Shown here: positions 50,518 to 60,283 of the stretch, in pieces
Layout: the number at the start of each line of letters is the position of its first letter
How positions within the stretch are numbered: the first letter of the stretch is position 1
From: Methylobacteriaceae bacterium
GTDB taxonomy: Bacteria; Pseudomonadota; Alphaproteobacteria; Rhizobiales; Beijerinckiaceae
Assembly (NCBI GenBank): GCA_020638195.1
Contig: JACKJC010000006.1
Location: forward strand, 113,566 to 177,565
Reading direction: 5' to 3'
Length of the DNA stretch: 64,000 bases
Position numbers and translations under genes: made by a program
Notes under the pieces: model-generated
Told to the model about the DNA's origin: nothing
Database searches by the model: none
The model's input: only the letters and a program-made list of their open reading frames with translations

Positions 50518-53500
50518 ATGCGGTACAATGATCTCATTCAATTTGAGCCGATAGAGTCGGTGATCCAGCTACTGGACGCCAACCGTCCGGATGAGGCCAA
50601 GAAGCTCGTCGCGACCTACGTCATCTCCGACGATATGGCGGAGCGGATCGGTAAGCAGATCATCCCCCAATTGTCTTTCGACGAGTCGGTCGACCACAAG
50701 GGCGTTCTGATCGTCGGGAACTACGGCACGGGTAAATCGCACTTGATGTCGGTGCTCTCGCTGGTGGCCGAGGGTGCCGACTATACGGCGATGATCCAAC
50801 ACCCCAAGGTCGTCGAAGCCGCAAGCGCGATTGCCGGCAAGTTCAAGGTTCACCGCATCGAGATTTCCAGCCAGATGTCGCTGCGGGACATCGTCACGCA
50901 GGAACTTGAGCACTTCCTCGAAAGGCACGGTGTCACCTTCAGCTTTCCGCCGGCCGACAAGGTCGTCAACAACAAGGCCGCTTTCGAAGAAATGATGGCG
51001 GCATTCGCCGAGGTTCACCCGAGCCAGGGCGTTCTGCTCGTCGTCGATGAATTCCTCGAATATCTCCGGTCGCGAAGGGACCTCGAGCTGGTTTCGGATC
51101 TCTCGTTCCTGCGTGAAATCGGCGAGGTGTCGAAGCATCTGCGCTTCCGGTTTGTCGCCGGCGTCCAGGAGGCAATCTTCGACAGCAGCCGGTTCCAGCA
51201 TGTCGCCGACAGTCTGCGGCGCGTGAAGGACCGCTTCACCCAGGTTCTGCTTGCACGGCAGGATGTGAGCTTCGTTGTCGCCGAAAGGCTGCTCAAGAAG
51301 TCGACCGATCAGCAGAGCAAGATCCGCACCTATCTCACGCCGTTCGCCAAGTTCTACGGCTCGATGAACGAGCGCATGGACGAGTATGTCCGGCTCTTTC
51401 CGGTCCATCCCGATTATATTGGGACGTTCGAGCGCCTGATCTTCACCGAGAAGCGCGGCGCGCTGGTGACGCTGCGGGATCAGATCCAGGCCATCCTCAA
51501 CGATCAAGTCCCAGCCGACCGTCCCGGCCTCATCGGCTACGACAAGTTTTGGGAAACGGTGCGGTCGAACTCGGTGCTGCGCGCCGATCCGAATATCGGC
51601 CCGGTCCTCAAGGTGTCGGAAGTCCTGACCGAACGTGTGCAGAAGGCGTTCACACGGCCGGCGTATCGGCCGATGGCGCTGCGGGTCATCGACGGTCTCT
51701 CGGTGCACCGTTTGACGACCGGGGGAGACATCTACGTTCCGATTGGGCCGACGGCCGAGGAGCTGCGCGACGCGCTGTGCCTCTACCAACCGGGCATCGA
51801 CGAGATGGGCGGTGAACCGGCCGACGACCTCCTGACGGCCGTGCAGACCACGCTGCGCGAGACGATCAAGACGGTGAACGGCCAGTTCATTTCGAAGGCG
51901 CCCGACACCGAGCAGTTCTACCTCGATCTGAAAAAGGACATCGATTACGACGCCCAGATCGAGAAGCGCGCCGAGGCTCTGTCGGACGACGCGCTCGACC
52001 GCGCCTATTACGGCGCGATCCGCCAGCTGATGGAGCGCACGGACGAGACGGCGTACGTCACCGGCCATCAGATCTGGCAGTACCAGATCGAGTGGCAGGA
52101 TCACCGCGTCGATCGCAACGGCTATCTGTTTTTCGGCGCCCCGAACGATCGGCCGACGGCGCAGCCCGAACGCGACTTCTACATCTATTTCATTCAACCG
52201 TTTGAGCCGCCGCGTTTCCGCGACGAGGCCAGGCCTGACGAGGTGTTCTTCCGGCTGAAAGGCCTGGATGACGCCATCAAGCGCCACCTTTCGTTCTTTG
52301 CCGCCGCGCAGGACCTGGCTTCGACCGCCAGCGGCGGCGCCAAGTCCATTTATCTGGACAAGGCCAAGGACGCCCTGCGCGACATGAGCAAGTGGCTGCA
52401 GGAAAAGCAGATGACGGCCTATGAGGTGACCTATCAGGGCAAGGCCAAGACACTGCAGGAATGGACCAAGGGCGTCTCCTTGCGCGACAAGGCGAGGCTC
52501 GGGCCGGAGGAGCGGATCAACTTCCGCGATGTCGTGAACGTCATTTCCGGATTGGCGCTCAACAACCAGTTCGCCGAAGTCTCGCCGGAATATCCGACGT
52601 TCTCGGTTCTGGTGACCGAAGCCAACCGCAAGCAGTTGATCGGCAATGCACTCAAGGCCCTGGCCGGCGGTTCGCGGACCAAGGACGCCGTTGCCATTCT
52701 CGACGCCTTGGAAATGCTCGACGGCGACCGTATTGATCCCTCCCGCTCGCGCTATACTCAGGAGATTCTGTCGCGCCTGAAGGCCAAGGGGCACGGCCAG
52801 GTCCTGAATCGCAGCGAGCTGCTGTCCGGCGCGACCGATGTCGAATATTTCTATCCGGCGAAGTTTCGCTTGGAGCCGGACCTGCTCGCCACGCTGCTGT
52901 GCGGGCTCGTCTACTCCGGCGACATCGTCCTCGCCATCACCGGCGACAAGATCGACTCCGGCAAGGTTGCCTTGCTTGCCGAGCGACCGCTGGACGAGCT
53001 GAAGCAGTTCAAGCACGTCGAGGCGCCCAAGGAGATCAACGTCGCCGTTCTGCGCTCGCTGTTCGAATTGCTGGGGCTTTCGCCGGGGCTGGCGCAATTG
53101 GCGACGCAGGGCTCCGAGGAGCCCGTCAAGCAACTGATGGAAGCCGTAGGCGGGCTGGTCCGGCGGGTGCTTCATGCCACCACGGATATGCAGAGCCGGC
53201 TCAGCTTCTGGGGGCAGCCGCTGCTTCGCGAGGACGAGATCCGCGAATGGCGCGGCCGTCTGGACGCCTTGAAGACCTTCACCGAAAGCCTGTCGCCCTA
53301 CAACACGGTGGGCAAGCTCAAGAACCTTCGCATCGGCTCGGACGACATCGAGGCGCAGAAGAAGAATCTGGAGACCCTCGCCGCGGTCGAGCGGATGCTG
53401 GATTTGGTCGCCGAACTTGGCGGTACGGCGAGCTACCTGTCGCAAGCCGAAATGGTGCTCCCGTCGGAGCATCCTTGGGTCAAGCGGGCCGAGGTCGCAC

Positions 53501-54243
53501 GGAAGGAGGTTTTCGACAAGCTCTCGCAGGACAAGACCGCTCAGCAAGGCGCCGAATACCGTCAAACGCTGGCCCAGCTGAAGAAGGATTACATCAACGC
53601 CTATGTCGGCCAGCACAGCAAGGCACGCCTGGGCGTCGCCGAGGACAAGACGAAGGGTGCGCTGAGGAAGGATCCGCGGCTCGTGGCAATGCGCGCGCTG
53701 GCGGGGATTTCACTCATGCCGACCAGCCAGCTGACGAGCTTCGACGACAAGCTCGACAAGCTGAAGAGCTGCGCCGCGCTGGTGGAATCGGAACTCTCCG
53801 CCAGCCCGGTCTGCCCGCACTGTCAGTATCGGCCTTCCAACGAGCAGGGCGATCTGTTGCCCGCCGCCAATGTGCTCAAGCAGCTCGACGACGAGCTCGA
53901 CAGGCTGCTCGAAAACTGGGTTCAGACGCTCGTGGAGAACCTCGAAGATCCGATCATCCAGTCGAACTTCGAGCTCCTCAAGGCATCGTCCCGCGAGATC
54001 GTGACCGGCTTCGCGGAGAAGAGGACTCTGCCGGACATCGTGACGCCCGAGTTCGTCGCGGCGGTCCAGGAAGCATTGTCGGGCCTCGAGAAGATCAACG
54101 TTACGGGCGATGAGATCAAAAAGGCGCTGCTCCAGGGCGGCTCACCGGCGACGCCCGACGACCTGCGCAAACGCTTCGAAATGTTCCTGAACGACCGCTG
54201 CAAGGGCAAGGATACTACCAAGCTGAGGTTCGTCGTTGAGTGA
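50518..54243 (+). CDS. brxC: BREX ATPase BrxC (DUF6079)
   Basis: A 1241-aa AAA-like ATPase. Walker A G-N-Y-G-T-G-K-S-H is at 67-75 and Walker B L-L-V-V-D-E-F-L-E near 173-181. A large helical middle and a C-terminal C-P-H-C-Q near residue 1101 (possible metal site) follow. BrxC is essential in BREX both for host methylation complexes and phage exclusion. The ATG follows GGGGGAAGGCGAG. The frame opposite to this gene is open for about 1000 codons; that is an effect of codon bias. Confidence 0.92.
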   Translation: MRYNDLIQFEPIESVIQLLDANRPDEAKKLVATYVISDDMAERIGKQIIPQLSFDESVDHKGVLIVGNYGTGKSHLMSVLSLVAEGADYTAMIQHPKVVEAASAIAGKFKVHRIEISSQMSLRDIVTQELEHFLERHGVTFSFPPADKVVNNKAAFEEMMAAFAEVHPSQGVLLVVDEFLEYLRSRRDLELVSDLSFLREIGEVSKHLRFRFVAGVQEAIFDSSRFQHVADSLRRVKDRFTQVLLARQDVSFVVAERLLKKSTDQQSKIRTYLTPFAKFYGSMNERMDEYVRLFPVHPDYIGTFERLIFTEKRGALVTLRDQIQAILNDQVPADRPGLIGYDKFWETVRSNSVLRADPNIGPVLKVSEVLTERVQKAFTRPAYRPMALRVIDGLSVHRLTTGGDIYVPIGPTAEELRDALCLYQPGIDEMGGEPADDLLTAVQTTLRETIKTVNGQFISKAPDTEQFYLDLKKDIDYDAQIEKRAEALSDDALDRAYYGAIRQLMERTDETAYVTGHQIWQYQIEWQDHRVDRNGYLFFGAPNDRPTAQPERDFYIYFIQPFEPPRFRDEARPDEVFFRLKGLDDAIKRHLSFFAAAQDLASTASGGAKSIYLDKAKDALRDMSKWLQEKQMTAYEVTYQGKAKTLQEWTKGVSLRDKARLGPEERINFRDVVNVISGLALNNQFAEVSPEYPTFSVLVTEANRKQLIGNALKALAGGSRTKDAVAILDALEMLDGDRIDPSRSRYTQEILSRLKAKGHGQVLNRSELLSGATDVEYFYPAKFRLEPDLLATLLCGLVYSGDIVLAITGDKIDSGKVALLAERPLDELKQFKHVEAPKEINVAVLRSLFELLGLSPGLAQLATQGSEEPVKQLMEAVGGLVRRVLHATTDMQSRLSFWGQPLLREDEIREWRGRLDALKTFTESLSPYNTVGKLKNLRIGSDDIEAQKKNLETLAAVERMLDLVAELGGTASYLSQAEMVLPSEHPWVKRAEVARKEVFDKLSQDKTAQQGAEYRQTLAQLKKDYINAYVGQHSKARLGVAEDKTKGALRKDPRLVAMRALAGISLMPTSQLTSFDDKLDKLKSCAALVESELSASPVCPHCQYRPSNEQGDLLPAANVLKQLDDELDRLLENWVQTLVENLEDPIIQSNFELLKASSREIVTGFAEKRTLPDIVTPEFVAAVQEALSGLEKINVTGDEIKKALLQGGSPATPDDLRKRFEMFLNDRCKGKDTTKLRFVVE

Positions 54244-54280
54244 TCTTCAGCGCATACCCCACAAAGAGGGAGGGAAGTAA

Positions 54281-54703
54281 GTGTCAATCGAAGACGCAAG
54301 TTACTTTTGGATTGAGGCGGGCGATATGCAGGGAGGGTCGAGGAATCAAATTGAGTTCACTGATGATATTGTCGTGTTTTTTGATGAGAAATCTCGATCT
54401 GCTGGTCAAGCATTCCTGGCCTTCGACCAAAATACCAAAGGCTACGGCACGCTCTCCAATCGAGCGCAGGACTATGACCAGTGGGTCAACAAGTGGCGAT
54501 TGAGCCTGATTACAAAGGCGAAGGGCGGCGTCGACTACGCAGGCCGGGTTGTTTGTTTCGAAAAGCGGAGGATCGGCCAATCGTATGTCTACGTGACCTC
54601 CGTCGCGGACATCGGATCGGCGGATCACGCTAGCTGGAGGTCCAAGTCCAAGCACATTGGATCGACTGGCGGGGCCGATGGAAGAGAGTACGGGTATTTC
54701 TGA
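54281..54703 (+). CDS. Unrecognised small gene between brxC and pglX
   Basis: A 140-aa protein of unknown family in a place where type 3 BREX normally has no gene. It starts at a GTG after GGGAGGG. The sequence (S-Y-F-W-I-E-A-G-D-M, D-I-V-V-F-F-D-E-K-S-R-S-A-G, W-V-N-K-W-R-L, then a basic C-terminus ending G-R-E-Y-G-Y-F) looks like a compact alpha/beta protein with a DNA- or RNA-facing tail. Its GC content is clearly lower than that of brxC. It lies on the same strand, two bases before the pglX ATG, so it is in the operon. It could be a BREX accessory or an independent nuclease-like component. Confidence 0.75.
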   Translation: MSIEDASYFWIEAGDMQGGSRNQIEFTDDIVVFFDEKSRSAGQAFLAFDQNTKGYGTLSNRAQDYDQWVNKWRLSLITKAKGGVDYAGRVVCFEKRRIGQSYVYVTSVADIGSADHASWRSKSKHIGSTGGADGREYGYF

Positions 54704-54704
54704 G

Positions 54705-57476
54705 ATGTCCCAACTTAAGGACCTATACGGTAGCGCGGGAAGGACCGCTGCGGTTGAGTGCCTCGGGGTGGCATTCCAGGACGAGGATGCACGTCGCGAG
54801 CATTTCTTGAAGTTGCTGGCTGAGAAGTTGAAGGATCCGGCGTTCCGGAACCAGGAAGGCTTTCCGCAAGGGTCCGACGACGCGATCCTCGCGATGTCGG
54901 ATCCGCCATACTACACGGCTTGCCCCAACCCATGGCTGACGGACTTCGTGACCCACTATGGCAAGCCCTATGACCGGGCAAAGACATATGCGCGGGAGCC
55001 GATGGCGATCGACGTTTCGGTGGGGAAGACCGATCCGATCTACAAGGCGCACTCGTACCACACCAAGGTGCCGCATCTGGCCATCGTGCCGTCGATCCTG
55101 CACTTCACCGAGCCAGGCGACATCGTTCTCGACGGTTTTGCCGGGTCTGGGATGACCGGCGTGGCCGCGCAGTGGTGCGGAACCGCACCAGCATCGTATC
55201 GCCACCAGGTGGAGATGGAGTGGAAGAAGGCAGGAATAGCCGCACCGAAGTGGGGCACGCGGAGAGTTGTGCTGAACGACCTGTCACCCGCCGCCACATT
55301 CATCGGTGCCAACTACAATCTGCCCTTCGACGTCGATGCCTTCGCCAAGGCAGGAAAGCAGCTTCTCGCCGAAGTCGAGCGCGATATCGGCTGGATGTAT
55401 GAGACCCTACACACGGACGGGAAAACAAAGGGAAGGATAGACTTCACGGTATGGAGTGAGGTTTTCACTTGTCCGGAGTGCGCAGGGGAAGTGAATTTCA
55501 CCGAGGAAGCGCTGGCTGAGGAGACTAAGCGCGTGAGGGATGTGTTCCCATGTCCCCATTGCGGCGCTGAGATGAACAAGGACCGGTTGGAACGAGTACT
55601 CGAAACGAAAAACGATCCAGCCACAGGTGAGCCGTGGCAACGGGTCAAATTCCGACCAGCACTACTCGCATATTCTGTTGGAAAATCCCGCTTCGAAAAG
55701 CAACCAGATGCTCACGATCTAGAATTGCTTGCGAAAATCGAGGCATTGCCGCTCCCGCCCAGCATCCCGACGGTCCGATTCCCAATCGAAGAGATGTATC
55801 ACGGGTCCCGGATCGCTCCTAAGGGGCTTACTAACATTCATCACTTTTTCCTGCCGCGTGCGGCCCACGCAATGGGACTGCTTTGGGAAAAGGCGAAGGC
55901 TTATCCGGAATCTCGTACACGCGCTTTCCTTGTTTTCATGGTGGAGCAAGCCATTTGGGGATTCTCGATCCTGAACCGATATAGCCCGTCACACTTCTCA
56001 CAAGTAAACCGCGCGCTTAATGGCGTGTACTACGTAGCATCGCAGCATTCAGAATGCAGTCCGCGGTACAACTTGGGCGGGAAGCTTGATCGTCTGGCAA
56101 GGGCGTTTCAGAACTACCACCCCAAGGTCGGTGCATCCGCTGTAACTACAGGAACTGCTGCGAGTCTACCCTTGGGGGATTCTTGCATCGATTACGTCTT
56201 CACCGATCCGCCATTTGGTGAAAATATCTATTATGCCGATTTGAACTTCCTTGTTGAATCGTGGCACGGTGTGATCACCGATGCAAAACCGGAAGCCATT
56301 ATAGATGGTTTCAAGAACAAGGCGCTACCTGACTACCAGCACCTGATGCAGCGGTGCTTCGCCGAGTATCACCGCGTCCTGAAGCCTGGCCGCTGGATGA
56401 CCGTCGTGTTTTCCAACAGCAAGGCGTCGGTCTGGAATGCGATTCAAGTCGCGCTTCAGCAGGCAGGCTTCGTGGTTGCCGAAGTCAATGCGCTCGACAA
56501 GGTCCAGGGTAGCTACCGGCAGGTCACCTCCACGACTGCGGTGAAGCAGGATCTCGTCATCTCCGCCTACAAGCCGAATGGCGGCTTGGAGCAGCGGCTC
56601 GCGGAACGCGGAGCGGCGCCGGAGTCCGCCTGGGATTTCGTTCAGACGCACCTGCGCCAACTGCCGGTGTCCAAGGCTAAGAACGGCAATCTCGAAATGG
56701 TCGTGGAGCGCGATCCGCGTCGTATCTACGACAGGATGGTAGCTTGGTTCGTTCGCCATGATTTTCCGGTGCCGCTTTCGACGGAGGAGTTCCTCGAAGG
56801 GCTGCGGAGCCGTTTTCCCGAGCGCGATGGCATGGTTTTCCTGCCCGAGCAGGTCGCCGAATACGACCGCAAGCGGGCTCAAGCCGCGCACGCTCCTCAG
56901 ATGGAGCTGTTCGTCTCCGACGAACGCTCGGCGATCGATTGGTTGGCGGACTTCCTGCGTAAGCGGCCTTCGACCTATCAGGAGGTGCATCCCGAGTTCA
57001 CCACCCAAGTCGGCGCGGGCTGGCGGAAGCACGAGGAGAAGCCTGAGCTGTCGGCGCTGCTCGCGGACAATTTCCTCCGCTACGACGGCAACGGCGACGT
57101 GCCGAGCCAGATCCACAGCTACCTGTCCACGAACTTCAAGGATCTACGCGGGCTGGAGAAGGAAGACCCGCGTCTGAAGGCCAAGGCGAAAGACCGCTGG
57201 TACGTGCCCGACCCGAGCAAGGCGAAGGATCTGGAGCAGAAGCGCGAACGGTCGCTCCTGAAGGAGTTCGAGGTTTACAGGAGCGCACCTGGTCGGCGGC
57301 TCAAGGAGTTCCGGCTTGAGGTCCTGCGGGCCGGCTTCAAGAACGCCTGGGCGGCGAGGGACTATAAGACCATCATCGGTATCGCCCAGAAGATCCCCGA
57401 AGAGGCGCTTCAGGAAGATGAGAAGCTGCTCCTCTGGTACGACCAGGCGCTCACCCGCACGGAGGCCGATGCGTGA
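54705..57476 (+). CDS. pglX: BREX adenine-specific DNA methyltransferase PglX
   Basis: A 923-aa methyltransferase from the ATG at 54705; an in-frame ATG at 54678 is an alternative. S-D-P-P-Y-Y-T-A-C is near 65-73, the SAM-binding motif D-G-F-A-G-S-G-M-T-G near 142-151, two Cys pairs (C-P-E-C and C-P-H-C) near 255-285, and T-D-P-P-F-G-E-N near 500. BREX PglX methylates one adenine of an asymmetric motif to mark self. Between about 55.6 and 56.3 kb the base composition becomes more AT-rich, hinting at a recombined recognition region. The stop overlaps the brxHII start. Confidence 0.9.
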   Translation: MSQLKDLYGSAGRTAAVECLGVAFQDEDARREHFLKLLAEKLKDPAFRNQEGFPQGSDDAILAMSDPPYYTACPNPWLTDFVTHYGKPYDRAKTYAREPMAIDVSVGKTDPIYKAHSYHTKVPHLAIVPSILHFTEPGDIVLDGFAGSGMTGVAAQWCGTAPASYRHQVEMEWKKAGIAAPKWGTRRVVLNDLSPAATFIGANYNLPFDVDAFAKAGKQLLAEVERDIGWMYETLHTDGKTKGRIDFTVWSEVFTCPECAGEVNFTEEALAEETKRVRDVFPCPHCGAEMNKDRLERVLETKNDPATGEPWQRVKFRPALLAYSVGKSRFEKQPDAHDLELLAKIEALPLPPSIPTVRFPIEEMYHGSRIAPKGLTNIHHFFLPRAAHAMGLLWEKAKAYPESRTRAFLVFMVEQAIWGFSILNRYSPSHFSQVNRALNGVYYVASQHSECSPRYNLGGKLDRLARAFQNYHPKVGASAVTTGTAASLPLGDSCIDYVFTDPPFGENIYYADLNFLVESWHGVITDAKPEAIIDGFKNKALPDYQHLMQRCFAEYHRVLKPGRWMTVVFSNSKASVWNAIQVALQQAGFVVAEVNALDKVQGSYRQVTSTTAVKQDLVISAYKPNGGLEQRLAERGAAPESAWDFVQTHLRQLPVSKAKNGNLEMVVERDPRRIYDRMVAWFVRHDFPVPLSTEEFLEGLRSRFPERDGMVFLPEQVAEYDRKRAQAAHAPQMELFVSDERSAIDWLADFLRKRPSTYQEVHPEFTTQVGAGWRKHEEKPELSALLADNFLRYDGNGDVPSQIHSYLSTNFKDLRGLEKEDPRLKAKAKDRWYVPDPSKAKDLEQKRERSLLKEFEVYRSAPGRRLKEFRLEVLRAGFKNAWAARDYKTIIGIAQKIPEEALQEDEKLLLWYDQALTRTEADA

Positions 57477-60283
57477 CCCATGGGGGCAGCGGACATGGCA
57501 TCGGCGATTGGTGCTGGCATGGACGACATGCCACACCATGCCGTGTCGTTGACCGGCAGGAGGTCTGGGGCGAAATCGCCTATCGGGTCTGGCTGCCGGC
57601 CAAAGACGCCGTGGTCCGTGCCCATGCAGACGATCTAGCGGCGCTCGACACCATCCAGCCCACGGTCGAGCATATTCTCCACACGGCGGCAGCCGCGAAG
57701 CTGCTCGACGCGCTGGAGGAAAACCTCCTGCTCGCACCGATCCAGTCGAGCGTCGTGCCGCTGCCGCATCAGCTCTATGCGCTGAACCGTGCGATGAGCC
57801 GCGACCGGATCCGCTACCTGCTGGCTGATGAGGTGGGGCTCGGCAAGACGATCGAAGCCGGGCTGATCCTGCGCGAACTCAAGCTGCGCGGCATGGCCCG
57901 CCGGATACTCGTGGTCGCGCCGAAGGGGCTGGTCCGCCAGTGGCAGGCGGAGATGCGGCTGCATTTCGGCGAGAACTTCCAGTTCATCGAGCCGGCCGAG
58001 CTTTCCGCATTCCGCCAGTGGCGCAACGATGAGGAGAATCTCTGGCGGCTGCATGATCAGGTGATCTGCTCGCTGGATTCCGTGAAGCCGCTGGAAGGAC
58101 GCCGGGGCTGGAGCCTCGAGCAGCTGAGCACCTACAACCGGGAGCGCTTCGAGGATCTCGTCTCCGCCTCATGGGATCTCGTCATCATCGACGAGGCGCA
58201 CCGCATGGGCGGCAGCACGGAGCAAGTAGCTCGCTACAAGCTCGGAGCGGCACTGGCGGAAGCAGCGCCCTATCTTCTGCTCCTGTCGGCGACGCCCCAC
58301 CAAGGCAAGACCGACCAGTTCATGCGGCTCATGCAACTCGTGGATCGCGACTCTTTCCCGGACGAAAGCAGCGTGAACCGCGACCGCGTCCGCCCCTTCG
58401 TGATCCGCACCGAGAAGCGCGTTGCAATCAACGCGGAAGGACAGCCACTCTTCAAGCCGCGCATGACGCGGCTACACGCTGTCGCCTGGCAAGATCGTCA
58501 CGCGGCGCAGCAGCGCTTGTATGAAGCGGTCACCGACTATGTGCGCCATGGCTACAATCAGGCCATGGCCGCCAAGCAGCGCCATATCGGTTTCCTGATG
58601 ATCCTGATGCAGCGGCTCGTGACATCGAGCACGGCCGCGATCCGCACCACGCTCGAAAAGCGCCAGGCGCTGCTCGATCAGCCACAGCTTCAGCCGTCGC
58701 TGTTCGAGGCTCCCGATGTCGAGGAATGGGCGGAGCTCGATGGTCAGGCTCAGGTCGATATCGCCGTGCAGGCGAAGGGCTGGGAGTTGGAGAAGGCCGA
58801 AGTCGACACGTTGCTCACGCTTGCGCGTGCGACCGAGGCCCAGGGCACGGACGCGAAGGCCGAAGCCCTGGTGGAGCTGATCTACAAGCTGCAACAGGAA
58901 GAGAACGACCCGGCACTGAAAGTGCTCATATTCACCGAGTTCGTGCCGACGCAGGCGATGCTGGCGGCATTCCTGGAGAGCCGCGGCTTTTCCGTAGCGA
59001 TGCTAAACGGCGGAATGGACCTCGACGCCCGCACCAAGGCGCAGCAGGCCTTCGCGCAAGACGTGCGCATCATGGTCTCGACGGACGCCGGCGGCGAGGG
59101 CCTGAACCTTCAATTCTGCCACGTCATCGTCAACTTCGACATGCCGTGGAATCCGATGCGCGTCGAACAACGGATCGGTCGCGTGGACCGTATCGGGCAA
59201 CCTCATGTCGTCCGCGCGTTCAACTTCGTGCTCGAGGACACGGTCGAGCATCGTGTTCGGGAGGTCCTGGAAACCAAGCTCATGGTGATCGCCGAGGAAT
59301 TCGGCGTCGACAAGGCGGCGGACGTGATGGACTCGGTCGAGACCGAACCGCTGTTTGACGAGCTGTTTGTCCAGGGGCTTCAGAATCCCGACGCGATCGA
59401 GCAGGAATGCGACGCCGTCGTGTCGCAGCTTCGATCGACACTTACGGAGAACCAGAAGAGCAGCGACCTGATTGCGGATACGCACGATCTGGATGCCGGC
59501 GACGCTCGAAAATGGCGCGATCACCCCGCTCAGTTCTGGCTGGAACGTGCAATCACCATGGGACTGCCGGCGCGCGGTGGCGCCGCAGTCAAGGATGGCG
59601 CCGCCTGGCGCGTGCGCTGGATGGACGGCAGCGAGTCCGCGCGGGTCTGCTTCGATGCGCGTACCGCCGAGGAACATCCCGAGCTCGAATGGGTGACGCT
59701 AGAGGATCCACGCGCGCGGGCAGTTATCAGCGAACTACCGCGATGCGTGACGGGACAGCCGCTTCCCCTGGTGCGAATTGGCGGATTGCCCCAGACGGTC
59801 AGTGGGGTCTGGTCCCTCTGGGAGATCAGCCTGTCGGCCGAAGACTTCAGCCGCAGACGGTTCTTGAGCGTGTTCGTCACCGATGATGGTCGGACCTTCA
59901 TGCCGACCGCCAAGCGGATTTGGGATCTGCTGTTGACCGAACAGGTCGACCTTGCTGCTGCACCCTTGGTTGATGATGCGCCGCGCTGGTTTGAAGTGTC
60001 AGGCGACGCGGCGCGCACGCAGGGGGAGCGGCAGTTTTCCGAGCTGGTGGAGGAACACCACACTCGCCTGCGAGAGGAGCGGGAAAGGGCGCGGTATGCC
60101 TATGAGGCCCGCCACCAGGCAATCGGACGCATTGGTCTTCCTGCGGTGCGCGACTATCGCCGTAAGCGCCTCTTGGCCGAACATGAGACCCGGATGGCGA
60201 TGCTCGACATCGCCGAGTCCTACACGCCTGACCTGAACTCCGTGCTGATGCTCCGGATCGGCCATGAAAAGGCGGCCGCATGA
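57473..60283 (+). CDS. brxHII: BREX SNF2-type helicase BrxHII
   Basis: A 936-aa SF2 helicase of the SNF2 class: L-L-A-D-E-V-G-L-G-K-T at about 116-126, I-I-D-E-A-H-R near 236, L-L-S-A-T-P-H-Q-G-K near 275, and T-D-A-G-G-E-G-L-N-L-Q with N-P-M-R-V-E-Q-R-I-G-R-V-D-R-I-G-Q near 545-575. BrxHII is the helicase of BREX types 3 and 5. The start is a GTG inside the pglX stop (GTGA). Confidence 0.92.
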   Translation: MTHGGSGHGIGDWCWHGRHATPCRVVDRQEVWGEIAYRVWLPAKDAVVRAHADDLAALDTIQPTVEHILHTAAAAKLLDALEENLLLAPIQSSVVPLPHQLYALNRAMSRDRIRYLLADEVGLGKTIEAGLILRELKLRGMARRILVVAPKGLVRQWQAEMRLHFGENFQFIEPAELSAFRQWRNDEENLWRLHDQVICSLDSVKPLEGRRGWSLEQLSTYNRERFEDLVSASWDLVIIDEAHRMGGSTEQVARYKLGAALAEAAPYLLLLSATPHQGKTDQFMRLMQLVDRDSFPDESSVNRDRVRPFVIRTEKRVAINAEGQPLFKPRMTRLHAVAWQDRHAAQQRLYEAVTDYVRHGYNQAMAAKQRHIGFLMILMQRLVTSSTAAIRTTLEKRQALLDQPQLQPSLFEAPDVEEWAELDGQAQVDIAVQAKGWELEKAEVDTLLTLARATEAQGTDAKAEALVELIYKLQQEENDPALKVLIFTEFVPTQAMLAAFLESRGFSVAMLNGGMDLDARTKAQQAFAQDVRIMVSTDAGGEGLNLQFCHVIVNFDMPWNPMRVEQRIGRVDRIGQPHVVRAFNFVLEDTVEHRVREVLETKLMVIAEEFGVDKAADVMDSVETEPLFDELFVQGLQNPDAIEQECDAVVSQLRSTLTENQKSSDLIADTHDLDAGDARKWRDHPAQFWLERAITMGLPARGGAAVKDGAAWRVRWMDGSESARVCFDARTAEEHPELEWVTLEDPRARAVISELPRCVTGQPLPLVRIGGLPQTVSGVWSLWEISLSAEDFSRRRFLSVFVTDDGRTFMPTAKRIWDLLLTEQVDLAAAPLVDDAPRWFEVSGDAARTQGERQFSELVEEHHTRLREERERARYAYEARHQAIGRIGLPAVRDYRRKRLLAEHETRMAMLDIAESYTPDLNSVLMLRIGHEKAAA

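Noticed and set aside
50569..53616. 1015-codon open frame opposite brxC
   Set aside because: It is antisense to a clear BrxC ATPase and has a low-complexity, Arg/Leu/Gln-rich composition typical of high-GC shadow frames. No ribosome site or domain is visible.
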